In this document: one piece after another, positions 1-7,850 of the stretch | Numbering within the stretch: position 1 is the first letter of the stretch | How the letters are laid out: every line of letters starts with the position of its first letter | Source of the DNA: Nevskia sp. | GTDB lineage: Bacteria > Pseudomonadota > Gammaproteobacteria > Nevskiales > Nevskiaceae | Direction of reading: 5' to 3' | Length of the DNA stretch: 62,604 bases | Assembly: GCA_016779605.1 (NCBI GenBank) | Contig: JADHNH010000006.1 | Span: 1 to 62,604, forward strand | Position numbers and translations under genes: made by a program | Notes under the pieces: model-generated | Databases searched by the model: none | What the model was told of the DNA's origin: nothing | What the model saw: the letters and a program-made list of their open reading frames with translations, nothing else

Positions 1-70
1 CTTCCAGCGCTCGCTTGACGGCCAGCTCTTTGAACTCGGCCGTATACTCCTGTTTCGGTATCTTCTTCAT
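1..70 (-). CDS. IS3-family transposase OrfA, N-terminal fragment (runs off the left edge)
   Basis: The reverse strand from 70 to 1 reads MKKIPKQEYTAEFKELAVKR followed by three more residues. This is the typical opening of the small helix-turn-helix protein (OrfA) of IS3-family insertion sequences, which binds the element ends and makes the transposase by frameshift with OrfB. A purine-rich ribosome site (GAGGGAAGA on the coding strand) precedes the ATG at a usable distance. Only 23 codons are visible, so the subgroup and the intactness of the element cannot be judged. The inverted repeat of this end should lie between about 71 and 130, but I could not define it by eye. Confidence 0.75.
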   Translation of the reverse strand, partial: MKKIPKQEYTAEFKELAVKRALE

Positions 71-91
71 CTCGTCTTCCCTCAGGTCTCA

Positions 92-793
92 ATGATACGC
101 ATCGACCCTTGGAAGACGAAATTCGGGGGGCACCTCAAAGGTCCCGGCCCGACGCCCAATCTAAAAATTGCAAAAGACATCGCGCCAATCGACAATCCTG
201 ATGGCTTCAAGCAATGGATTGAGGACGCTATACGAAATTTCGCTGTGCCAGCGACGTTTTCCCGAGAGGTGTTAGCAATCCAAACATCGTATGGCCCCAT
301 CATTTCGGTATATGTGCCTCCGTGCCGCCACCTTGTTTCGGTTTGGGACCGCGAACAGCATTCGATAAAGTACCCTAGACGCACTAGCCATGGCATTGAC
401 TGGATGAACCCCGATGAAGCGGAGCGTCACATAATGAATGGCTCACGGTCTGCGCGGCTTGCCTTGAATCAAGCAGCACAAGCCGCAACTTCGCGAGACG
501 GCTACGGAGGCAGCCAAGTCGAGTTACTTGATAGCCTCCGACAGCAGCAGCTGCCTGGTCATCAGCACCAGCGCGCAGGTAGTTCCAGCACTACCTTGTC
601 GATCGTCGCGATCCGCGACGACTCTTTTGACCTACGTGTGATCCAGGGCAACTACCACGGACAGGTTTCGATCCCATTTGGAGTCGTAAGGGATTCCTGG
701 CTTACGCCCAAGAGCAAGGTGGGACTGCTGCTCGACGTTCTCGTGGTCATTCCGTACGATAAATCGCATTCGGTGTGGCTTGAACGCCTTTAA
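92..793 (+). CDS. Hypothetical protein, possibly the C-terminal half of an AlbA_2 (Schlafen-type) protein
   Basis: This is an open frame of 233 codons beside the IS3 end. Residues about 35-130 (helix with GFKQWIEDAIRNF, strand with LAIQTSYGPIISVYVPP, then YPRRTSHGIDWMNPDEAERH) resemble the second half of AlbA_2 DNA-binding domains, where a Vp-P strand is followed by a Y-R-G-S-T-W-M element and an acidic helix. The N-terminal half of that domain is not present. The first ~33 residues look unrelated and may derive from the end of the insertion sequence. The C-terminal 100 residues are unrecognised, with a predicted beta-rich region. Base composition is visibly lower in GC than the core genes. 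It may be a truncated, nonfunctional gene. Confidence 0.4.
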   Translation: MIRIDPWKTKFGGHLKGPGPTPNLKIAKDIAPIDNPDGFKQWIEDAIRNFAVPATFSREVLAIQTSYGPIISVYVPPCRHLVSVWDREQHSIKYPRRTSHGIDWMNPDEAERHIMNGSRSARLALNQAAQAATSRDGYGGSQVELLDSLRQQQLPGHQHQRAGSSSTTLSIVAIRDDSFDLRVIQGNYHGQVSIPFGVVRDSWLTPKSKVGLLLDVLVVIPYDKSHSVWLERL

Positions 794-901
794 GGTTGGG
801 GGAATCCGAAACGGCCAGAGCGATGCGATAGATGCGGACGATCAAGTTCGCCATCAAGCAACAATAATTTACCGGAAGGCGTTCAAATCCCGCAACGGTT
901 A

Positions 902-1206
902 TCAAGTCGCCGTTTGAGGTTCACTTGCCTGGGAGCGCACAGCGTCTTGCGACGTCAGATGCGCGACAACCTCGACCAAATAGAGGTCGAGCGCGAGCCA
1001 AAGTCATGAGCTGCGCTGCAGCTCGATCGACCCAACTGCCAGTCTCGATGCCGCTCTCGACACGTCGAGCCCACTTCTCAGCGGCGGCTTTTCGGTTGAT
1101 GGTCTTGTTCTGACGACGTGCCCCTTTCCTCGTCGCGCTTGCGTCGCATTTTGATGACGCGCGTTCCATTGGCACGCGCCAGCTTGCGCTTTCGAATATT
1201 CGCCAT
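902..1206 (-). pseudogene. Frameshifted N-terminal remnant of a second tyrosine integrase
   Basis: On the reverse strand an ATG at 1206, preceded by GGGGAACG, opens MANIRKRKLARANGTRVIKM, a typical start of phage-type tyrosine recombinases. After about 25 codons the similarity moves to another frame, KTINRKAAAEKWARRVESG then SWVDRAAAQLMTLA, which is the usual KTF-tKaeAekWAr-iE...vDrseae-TTLa stretch of the arm-binding/SAM-like region. It then moves to a third frame, YLVEVVAHLTSQ, before a TGA at 902-904. No catalytic domain follows. The gene starts 91 bp from the tRNA-derived repeat at 1297 and points away from it, the usual place for an integrase that targets that tRNA 3' end. Confidence 0.6.
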
Positions 1207-1296
1207 CGTTCCCCGAGTGCGGATAGCGTCCCCCATAAAACAGCAGGGAACTGGCTAACGCAAGGTCTAAAAGACCTAGAAAACCAGAGAGATAGA

Positions 1297-1349
1297 TGGT
1301 CGGGGCGACAGGATTCGAACCTGCGACCTCTTGCTCCCGAAGCAAGCGC
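1297..1349 (-). repeat. Left attachment site: 53-bp copy of the tRNA-Pro(CGG) 3' half
   Basis: These 53 bp are identical to 12756-12808, the 3' half of the intact tRNA-Pro gene, and carry the CCA end, T arm, variable loop and anticodon arm. Beyond the perfect core, 1350-1373 still resembles the tRNA 5' half but with many substitutions (three changes at once, then ACCAAGCTGA shared, then scattered differences), so the copy cannot fold into a normal tRNA. The integrase at 1544 sits just inside. This is the expected product of site-specific integration into a tRNA gene, with the reconstituted gene at the other end. Confidence 0.85.
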
Positions 1350-1543
1350 AGCACCAAGCTGAACTTCATGCCGCGCGTTGTTCATTATTGTTTTTATTAA
1401 ATATTATTCGCTCATAGCCATTCTTGCCGTTTCACACAGTCTCACCTAAACTGTTCCCCTAGCTGTTGCCCTGCTGTGCCACAGCAACTTTTCCTTCGTT
1501 CGACGGGCGATTGCGCGGGTTCACGATTGCATGGGGGTGATCG

Positions 1544-2845
1544 ATGGCTTCGAAGCTGCTCAAGGATCGAACCGTCGGCGGCAAGAAGGTCAGCCACGGC
1601 GAACGCCTGCTGGCCGACGGTGACGGCCTGTACCTTCGGGTCCGACCAGCCGGAAAGGACTGGCTGTTCATCTACAGCCTGGCCGGCAGGCGCCGGAAAA
1701 TGGGGCTGGGCCCCTACCCGGCCGTAACCTTGGAGCGGGCCCGTACAAAGGCGCTGGACGCACGCGCTGCCGTCGCTGACCAAATTGACCCTATCGCTGC
1801 CAGGGAATCGGCTGCTGCCGCCCGCAAGGCCGCCGAAGCTGCCCAGGCATCGCGGCAAACGATCCGGTCGCTGTTCGAACTGTGGCACCGGAAGGAAGTG
1901 GCCGCGAGTCGCCGGGACGGCGGTGCGGAGATTAAGCGCGCCTTCGAAAAGGACGTGCTGCCCGTAATCGGCGATATGTTCGCGGACGAAGTTGCCCGGC
2001 GGCACGTCATGGGCGTACTGGACGCCGTGAAGGAACGCGGCGTGACCCGCATTGCCAACCAGCTGCTGGCCTATTTGCGGCAGATGTTCAGGTTCGGTGC
2101 GGTGCGCGAAATCGTGTCCGGCGATCCGACGTTCGGCATCCGCAAGAAAGATGTGGGCGGCGTCGAGCCGGAACGTACCCGCGTGCTGGCGGAGGACGAA
2201 ATCAGGGAGCTGGCCACGAAGCTGCCGGATGCCGGCCTGACCGCGGCCTCGACTGCCGCCGTATGGGCCATCCTGGCGACCTGCTGCCGCGTCGGCGAGA
2301 TCAGCCGGGCGCGCGTCACCGACATCAACCTGGCTGCGGGGGCATGGGTGATTCCGGCCGACCATTCGAAGAACGGCCGCGAGCATCTGGTTCACCTTTC
2401 CGATTTTGCAAAGCTGCACTTCGGCAAGCTGCTGGAACTGGCGCCGAACAGCACCTGGATCTTCCCCAGTGCTGACGGAGCGACGCACGCCAGCACCAAG
2501 TCCCTGCAAAAGCAATTCCGCGACCGTCAGCGCGCCGTGGCCCTCAAGGGGCGCAGCAAGAAGACCGCGACGCTGACGCTGGCCGGTGGCGAGTGGACCG
2601 CACATGACTTGAGGCGAACAGCCGCCACCTTGATGGGCGAGCTAGGCGTGCGCCCGGACGTGATTGACCGGTGCTTGAACCACGTCGCCCAGAGCAAGAT
2701 CACCAAAACCTACCAACGCCAGGAACTGCTGCGCGAGCGGAGCGAGGCTTTCGCTCTACTAGGCGACCGTCTCGCCCTGCTGGCCCGCGGCGTTGAATCC
2801 AGGGTCATCCCAGGGCGCTTTCGCCACGAGACAGAAGCGGCGTGA
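1544..2845 (+). CDS. int: P4-type tyrosine integrase of the island
   Basis: This is a site-specific recombinase that would insert and excise the island at tRNA-Pro. The 433-residue length fits the P4/CP4-57 family. Residues 1-90 form the DUF4102 arm-binding domain (GGKKVSHGERLLADGDGLYL, then GRRRKMGLGPYPAVTLERAR). Residues about 105-205 form the core-binding domain. The catalytic domain shows Arg249 in CCRVGEIS, Lys276, His354-x-x-Arg357 in AHDLRRTAATLM, His380 and the nucleophile Tyr390 in KTYQRQ, so all expected active-site residues are present. A GGGGGTG element lies 5 bp before the ATG. The gene begins 195 bp inside the left attachment site and reads into the island. It looks intact, so excision remains possible. 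Confidence 0.93.
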   Translation: MASKLLKDRTVGGKKVSHGERLLADGDGLYLRVRPAGKDWLFIYSLAGRRRKMGLGPYPAVTLERARTKALDARAAVADQIDPIAARESAAAARKAAEAAQASRQTIRSLFELWHRKEVAASRRDGGAEIKRAFEKDVLPVIGDMFADEVARRHVMGVLDAVKERGVTRIANQLLAYLRQMFRFGAVREIVSGDPTFGIRKKDVGGVEPERTRVLAEDEIRELATKLPDAGLTAASTAAVWAILATCCRVGEISRARVTDINLAAGAWVIPADHSKNGREHLVHLSDFAKLHFGKLLELAPNSTWIFPSADGATHASTKSLQKQFRDRQRAVALKGRSKKTATLTLAGGEWTAHDLRRTAATLMGELGVRPDVIDRCLNHVAQSKITKTYQRQELLRERSEAFALLGDRLALLARGVESRVIPGRFRHETEAA

Positions 2846-2867
2846 CATCCGACGCCACGCCACGAAC

Positions 2868-3515
2868 ATGAAGGGCATCCCGAGCAGCTGGTTCGCCATG
2901 GCGCGGGAACTGCCACACCTGGCCTACGCGCTGGCCGCGGTCGAGGATTTAGGTGAAAAGCAGGTGCGCCGCCTGGCATTGGCCGCGCTTCTGGACCTGA
3001 CGAAGTTCGACCCGAATGCCGCATCGGAATCGGCGAAGGAACCGCCTGTTCATGGCCTCAGGCCCCGGAACAGCCCGATCTCCCTCGACGACCTCCACAG
3101 CCACCAGCGGTTTGCCCTACTGGCGCTGCTGTTCCATGCCTGGGGCCTGGATGGAGCTGCAACGCTGGCGATGATGGCCACGTTCGAATACGGGAAGTTC
3201 GTGGGACGCCTGAGGGTTCAAGCACTCGAAACCGGAAACACGCAGCCGTCACCGCAGGCCGAGTCGGGCACGATCAACAGCCGAAAAAAAGGCGCACATC
3301 ATTCGGCCGTAACGCGGATGCTGCAAAACCTCGGCCGGTTGAACCGAGCAGCAGCATTCATCGATGCGCAGGTTGCGAAAGGCTCGATTCCAAAAAAAGC
3401 TGCCGTCGTTGCGGAATCAGGAATATCGGAGCGGGCTGCGGCGACCATGCTCAAGGATTACAAACAGGATTGGATCGCGCAGTACAGGCCGCCTGCGCAG
3501 AAGAAGCGGCCGTAG
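2868..3515 (+). CDS. Hypothetical island protein
   Basis: This 215-residue protein is unrecognised. I chose the ATG at 2868 because it follows the integrase stop by 22 bp; a longer frame from 2793 would overlap the integrase and lacks a conventional start. The sequence is helical and soluble, with a central hydrophobic helix (RFALLALLFHAWGLDGAATL, about 85-105) and a C-terminal part (NRAAAFIDAQVAKGSIPKKAA then SGISERAAATMLKDYK) that looks like a helix-turn-helix. It may therefore be a regulator or replication-associated island protein, but there is no family assignment. It is the first gene of a short same-strand series with the next two. Confidence 0.55.
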   Translation: MKGIPSSWFAMARELPHLAYALAAVEDLGEKQVRRLALAALLDLTKFDPNAASESAKEPPVHGLRPRNSPISLDDLHSHQRFALLALLFHAWGLDGAATLAMMATFEYGKFVGRLRVQALETGNTQPSPQAESGTINSRKKGAHHSAVTRMLQNLGRLNRAAAFIDAQVAKGSIPKKAAVVAESGISERAAATMLKDYKQDWIAQYRPPAQKKRP

Positions 3516-3658
3516 GGGAAGCGCCGTCGGCTTCGGTCCGCTCGTCTGTTTTCTTGCTGTTAGCAAAACCGCAGACCAACGGCGACAAAGTTCTTGCCGC
3601 CTGCTCGTATGCTTTGACCATGGCGTCCCGCCAGGCCTCATGGAAGATCGCAACCTTC

Positions 3659-3901
3659 ATGGCGAAGCAGACTCGCAGCACGGCGATTGATGCTGCCCTC
3701 CGAAATTTCGACCTCCTGCCGGACAGCGCCGGCGTGCGGGCGCCGGTCGTGCGCGCACTCAACGGCAACATTTCCAACGCAACCCTGTACCGCTGGGTGA
3801 AGCGCGGCATCCTGCCGGCCCCGACGAAGGCAGGGCCCCGAACCAGCATCTGGAACGTCGGGGCGCTACGCGCCCGACAGGCGCGACAGCAGGCCGTATG
3901 A
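3659..3901 (+). CDS. AlpA-like helix-turn-helix regulator (excisionase-type)
   Basis: This is a small DNA-binding protein of about 80 residues. Its C-terminal half, NGNISNATLYRWVKRGILPA then PRTSIWNVGALRAR, is the MerR-like winged helix found in AlpA/Xis regulators, which in P4-type islands activate the integrase or direct excision. The start is uncertain: ATG 3659 gives the usual AlpA length and has GGAAG about 13 bp upstream, while ATG 3620 or a start near 3470 would add an N-terminal extension without clear family support. Its ATG-overlapping stop couples it to the next gene (ATGA at 3898-3901). The role is inferred from the family and the location near an integrase. Confidence 0.7.
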   Translation: MAKQTRSTAIDAALRNFDLLPDSAGVRAPVVRALNGNISNATLYRWVKRGILPAPTKAGPRTSIWNVGALRARQARQQAV

Positions 3902-4404
3902 GCATGGTCATCGAACGCGCGCATCAACGGGCGGCCCGGACTCGCGCGTCCGGCACGACGATGGCGGCGGTCGATCTCCCCGACTTCGAGATCGAAAAGT
4001 CCCGGTACGTGCTGATTCCACCGGGCAGGTACGAGCTGCGGTTCCTGAACCACGAGACGGCGGTGATGTTTATGGCGCCGAAGCTGGTGATGTGGTTCAG
4101 CGTCGTGAACTTCGGCGAATACTTCGAGAAAATCGTGCCGCGGTTCTACAACGTGAGGCGCCTGATCGGGAAGCCGGGCCGCGGCGGTCGGTTCATGGCC
4201 AAGGCCGGAGGTGAATTTATCCTGGACTACTACAGCATGTTCAAACCGGGCACGCGCCTCGACCGCCTCAGCTTCGATCCCTGGCGGTCGAACATCATCC
4301 ACGGCAACGTCGGGACGGTCACCGTAACCGGCCGCCAGCGCGCCCTGCCCGAACCCTTGCAGTACTCCGTGATCAAGTCCTTCGCCGGCGTGAAGCAGCT
4401 GTGA
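3898..4404 (+). CDS. Hypothetical island protein, coupled to the AlpA-like gene
   Basis: This 168-residue protein overlaps the preceding stop codon by four bases, so the two are probably translated together. From about residue 24 it has a beta-rich pattern (FEIEKSRYVLIPPGRYELRF then ETAVMFMAPKLVMWFSVV) followed by a basic segment (YNVRRLIGKPGRGGRF) and another beta region near LSFDPWRSNIIHG. I do not assign a family. Proteins of this size and position are common in integrative elements next to AlpA, and its genetic coupling suggests a role in element maintenance or DNA processing. That is context only. Confidence 0.6.
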   Translation: MSMVIERAHQRAARTRASGTTMAAVDLPDFEIEKSRYVLIPPGRYELRFLNHETAVMFMAPKLVMWFSVVNFGEYFEKIVPRFYNVRRLIGKPGRGGRFMAKAGGEFILDYYSMFKPGTRLDRLSFDPWRSNIIHGNVGTVTVTGRQRALPEPLQYSVIKSFAGVKQL

Positions 4405-4554
4405 TGCACCAATACCTTTACCCAAACCTGTGCCTCTTCTTACACCCACCTGTCATGGGGTGCAAACCCTTGTTGGGCACGGGTTTGCGGCTGTTGGCTT
4501 GGCAAAAGAATTCCGGTCTTGGACATGTGGACGCCGGGATAACCAACTGTCTCA

Positions 4555-5025
4555 TTGCCCACACCGGTGCGGCGGCCTACGACAAGGAAAGCCGCCGCAC
4601 CGGCCAAGTCATCAAGCAGCTTTAATGTTACTGTTGTTGTTACACTTGGACAAGGAGCGGATGCAACTGTGCCGCGCCTGGAAGTTGCTGCAAACTCGTG
4701 GATGGCGCCCGCACCGACGGACCCTGATTTCCGGCGGCGCCGTCTTTGGACGGCATGGCTGCGTCGCCAGGACAAGGCGCCGGAGGATGCCGCCAAACTG
4801 ATTGATTGGCTCGGTCGGCACGATGACCCCATCCCAGAGCCTTGCAGGGGGCTTAGGTGCGGCGCGCGCACACGGCGCGGCACACCCTGCCGACGACTTG
4901 ATCTCAACCGTGGCGGCCGCTGCAAGTTCCACGGCGGGTACAGCACCGGCCCGAAGACGGTGCGCGGTAAGTCGGCGAGTGCCGGCAATCTGCCATGGCA
5001 CAAGGCAAAGTCCATGAACGGTTAA
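4555..5025 (+). CDS. HGGxSTGPKT-motif protein
   Basis: The frame encodes up to 156 residues. The C-terminal part contains CGARTRRGTPCRR, then GGRCKFHGGYSTGPKT. Two Cys residues, a third Cys and a His precede the HGGxSTGPKT signature of a small family seen in phages and islands, plausibly a zinc-binding nucleic-acid protein. The start is doubtful: the longest version uses a TTG at 4555 with no clear ribosome site, and an in-frame ATG at 4702 would give a 107-residue protein that keeps the whole motif region. The molecular role of the family is not known to me. Confidence 0.65.
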   Translation: MPTPVRRPTTRKAAAPAKSSSSFNVTVVVTLGQGADATVPRLEVAANSWMAPAPTDPDFRRRRLWTAWLRRQDKAPEDAAKLIDWLGRHDDPIPEPCRGLRCGARTRRGTPCRRLDLNRGGRCKFHGGYSTGPKTVRGKSASAGNLPWHKAKSMNG

Positions 5026-5387
5026 CAATTCCAGCACCTGCGCCAGCGTAACGCGCAACGCGCTGCCGGCGCCGAGGCGGTTGGGTCGGTGACCCGTACC
5101 CGCTCCTCATAGCCGCCGGTAGAGGCCCCCCATACCCCTGTTTGGGCCGAACCCGCCCGGCCCCCTGAAAAATGACCTTCGCCGCACGCTCGGACACAGG
5201 GATTGAAATGTAGCTGTGCCTGGCCCGCGCGATTAGCCAGCATTTAACGGCCCACGTTTTGCACCGCAGCAATTCCGGTACGTCAGGGTAACTGTCCCGG
5301 CCGTCGCGCATCACCATTAGGCCGCGCAGGCTCAGCAATGCCTCGGCCGCTTCCGCAAATGCTGCGTCGAAGCGGATACTACGCAGC
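5026..5387. other. Intergenic stretch upstream of phoU
   Basis: No convincing gene is visible. A reverse-strand frame at 5243-5022 (73 codons, starting MLANRAGQAQ and containing RVRACGEGHFSGG-like residues just inside) has some of the flavour of the short Ash/Icd-like ORFs found antisense in P4-type islands, but I cannot confirm this. The 30 bp before phoU lack a strong ribosome site or recognisable promoter hexamers. Confidence 0.3.
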
Positions 5388-6119
5388 ATGGACCATCCGC
5401 ACACATCCACCCCGTTCAACCAGGATCTGGAAGAAGTACGCCAGCGCGTGCTGGCCATGGGCGGCCTCGTCGAGCAGCAGATTGTCGATGCCACCCGCGC
5501 CCTGATGGACAACGACGGCATCCTGGGCGAGGAAGTGTCGCGCAAAGACTTCAAGATCAACCAGCTAGAAGTGCTGATCGACGAAGAATGCAGTGGCATC
5601 CTGGCGCGGCGTCAGCCCGCTGCGCGGGATTTGAGAATGATCTACGCCGTCATCAAAACCATCACCGATCTGGAACGGATCGGCGACGAGGCCGCGAAAG
5701 TCGGCCGCATGGCGGCGAACCTGGCCTCGCAGGAACACGGACAGCCGTCCGCGATGCACCAGCTAGGGCACCTGTCCCGCCACGTCGCGCAGATGGTGCG
5801 CGGTGCGCTGGACGCCTTTGCCCGCACGGACGCTGAGGCCGCGCTGGGGGTGACCAGCGAAGATTTCGTGGTCGACCGGGAATACGAAGCGCTGATGCGA
5901 CAGTGCATCACCTTCATGATGGAAGATCCCCGCGCGATCCGCCGGGTGATGGACATCATCTGGTCCGCGCGTGCGCTGGAACGCATCGGCGACCACGCCC
6001 GGAATATCGCGCAGTACGTCATTTATTTCGTCACCGGCAAGGACGTGCGCCATATCGGGCAAGAAGCAATGGAGCGAGAAGTGTTAAAGCCGCAGGCGAG
6101 TAGCTCGCCCCGCACGTGA
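5388..6119 (+). CDS. phoU: PhoU phosphate-signalling regulator, island copy
   Basis: PhoU couples the Pst phosphate transporter to the PhoR/PhoB two-component system and represses the Pho regulon when phosphate is plentiful. The 243-residue length matches the family (E. coli 241). The two tandem three-helix repeats are evident, each with the metal-binding signature: DLERIGDEAAKVGRMA (about 102-117) in the first half and ALERIGDHARNIAQYVIYF (about 196-214) in the second. The gene normally ends a pstSCAB-phoU operon; here it stands alone inside a tRNA-borne island with no Pst genes near it. It converges on a response-regulator gene, with 34 bp and a 6-bp stem hairpin (6121-6140) between them. 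It is probably cargo or a second chromosomal copy. Confidence 0.93.
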   Translation: MDHPHTSTPFNQDLEEVRQRVLAMGGLVEQQIVDATRALMDNDGILGEEVSRKDFKINQLEVLIDEECSGILARRQPAARDLRMIYAVIKTITDLERIGDEAAKVGRMAANLASQEHGQPSAMHQLGHLSRHVAQMVRGALDAFARTDAEAALGVTSEDFVVDREYEALMRQCITFMMEDPRAIRRVMDIIWSARALERIGDHARNIAQYVIYFVTGKDVRHIGQEAMEREVLKPQASSSPRT

Positions 6120-6153
6120 ACATGCCGGGCGTCTGGCATGGACGAGCAGTCGG

Positions 6154-6831
6154 TCATGCCTTTTGAACGGTTTCTTGCAGGATGTAGCCTAACCCCCGCA
6201 CAGGACGGACTTCCAGGCTGGAAGATTCAATTTTCTTCCTGATGCGGTGCATGCACACATCAAGGGCCCCGTCAGAGAGTGGTTCGCCGCCGTTGTCGAG
6301 GCAGTTTCGCATCAGATGCCTGGATGTCACTCGGCCAGGACGTAGCATCAGCACTTCGAGGACCGTCAGCTCTCTCGGCGATAGCCCGATGCCTCTTCCC
6401 GACACTTCGGCTTGGCGGGATGACAGGTCCAGTCGCAGGTTTCCGACCACTAACTGACCATCAGTGGCGGCACGCGTGCGCCGCGTGATCGCGCGGATGC
6501 GAGCCTGCAATTCGGCCAGGTCGAACGGTTTCGACAGGTAGTCATCCGCACCCAGGTTAAGTACCCGTACACGTTCGTCGAGTTCGTCGCGCGCGGTCAG
6601 CACCAGCACCGGCGTGTGGTCGTGGCGCGCGCGCAGGTCTCGCAGCAGGGCAGAACCTTCCTGGTCGGGAAGGCCAAGATCGAGGATCAGCAATCCGTAA
6701 TCGCCGCTGCGCAAGGCCTGCTCGGCCTCGCGGCAGGTGCCGTACACGTCGACGTAATCACCCTCGGTGCCAAGGGCCCTCGCCAGACTAGAGGCGGTCT
6801 GCACATCGTCTTCAATCAATAGGAAACGCAT
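6154..6831 (-). CDS. OmpR/PhoB-type response regulator without a partner kinase
   Basis: This is a two-component transcription regulator of about 225 residues. The receiver domain has the acidic cluster E7-D8-D9, phospho-acceptor Asp51 (LILDLGLPD), Thr79 and Lys101 in the LSKPFD loop. The C-terminal winged helix (about 125-222) carries the usual LSPRELTVLEVLM and HRIRKKIE...VRGLGYIL segments. It is closest in style to the QseB/PmrA group. The start at 6831 (MRFLLIEDD) matches the family; TTG 6843 and ATG 6840 add three or four residues. No sensor kinase gene lies beside it, so it is an orphan in this island. Its tail-to-tail pairing with phoU hints at phosphate signalling, but the DNA alone does not prove that. 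Confidence 0.9.
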   Translation of the reverse strand: MRFLLIEDDVQTASSLARALGTEGDYVDVYGTCREAEQALRSGDYGLLILDLGLPDQEGSALLRDLRARHDHTPVLVLTARDELDERVRVLNLGADDYLSKPFDLAELQARIRAITRRTRAATDGQLVVGNLRLDLSSRQAEVSGRGIGLSPRELTVLEVLMLRPGRVTSRHLMRNCLDNGGEPLSDGALDVCMHRIRKKIESSSLEVRPVRGLGYILQETVQKA

Positions 6832-6843
6832 GGTACGCATCAA

Positions 6844-7850
6844 AAGGCACAGGTTCGCAGAGCTTCATGCATGAATTCTAAGTTGCAGGATCATGGAATG
6901 GCGGCGATAACTTTCGATGCTTGCGTGCCGCTGAGCTTGCAGCCGAACGCGGTTGGCCCGGCATATGGCCACCGGGAACCTCCCCCCGGCCATGCCAGAA
7001 TCGGTGGAGGGGCCAGGCCCCTTGTATTTCAAGATCGGCCGCGCACGCCACTTTTTGATTGAAAATCGGCGCACTTGGTGACCGGCCCGCATGGCAGGAA
7101 CACCCGCATGGCAGGAACATCAGTCGCCATCCGCTTCGCGGCGTCACTGACTCAGGTTCGTTTGCGTCGGTCGATGCCGGCGCGGTGGTGGCCAAGCCGG
7201 AAGCGAAGATCTGGCGCTGTAGCGCCCCCCCAGTCCGCGATCGGCAGGTTCTTGTCCACCGCCTCTTGCAATGCCGCCTCGAACGGCTTCACTGGGCCGT
7301 TCGCCTATACCACGTGCCCAGTTGCAGGGGTACGCACGCGATTTCGGCGCGCACATCGCATTTCTGGACTTCATGAAGCTATATGACGCGGTCGGTGCAC
7401 TGGAAGTCGCTGCTGTGCCTTACACCCGCCGGGGCCTAAATAATGCGTCGGCATAAGAGCAGTACGAAAGAGAATTGAAAGCTGCCTGTAGGCTTAAGCC
7501 ATAGTAGATTTTACCCATAGTGTTCATGCTATCTTTCCACGAGCTTCGAGCGAGAGAGTCGGCCGGCGTTTGCTAAGCTAGCAAGCGATTGGTCCAGGGT
7601 CTGCGGGACCCGCTGGCGCAGTGAATCGGCGTTGAGCTTCGGGCGCAGTGCCTGAACGAGCTGCGCAGTTTTGACCTGCATCAAGCATATCGAGGGCAGC
7701 GCCCGGTAGCGCCGGGGGCTGGTTGATGACAAAAGGGAAATCGCCGGGTGCGACTTCGTCTAGCCTGACCGCTCGCGGATGCGAGCGGGTGGGTTGACGC
7801 GGGTCTGGCATGAACGCCTGGCGACCGTACAGCGCGGGAGTGGATACAAC
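6844..7850. other. About 1 kb without a supported gene, inside the island
   Basis: The stretch has no long frame with protein-like content. A perfect 17-bp direct repeat occurs twice in tandem at 7086-7102 and 7103-7119. A reverse-strand frame ending near 7529 (last 50 codons from ATG 7681, with SLRQRVPQTLDQSLASLANA) has protein-like composition but no ribosome site and may be the tail of a decayed gene. AT-rich DNA at 7440-7540 could hold promoters. I see no RNA gene. Confidence 0.4.

Noticed and set aside
1004-1385. Reverse-strand frames through the left tRNA copy reading EQEVAGSNPVAPT
   Set aside because: This is the well-known translation of a tRNA 3' end and not a protein; the frames also cross the integrase remnant in the wrong register.
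5022-5243. 73-codon reverse-strand frame resembling short Ash/Icd-like ORFs of P4-type islands
   Set aside because: The resemblance is only in flavour, there is no strong ribosome site, and I could not confirm the family.
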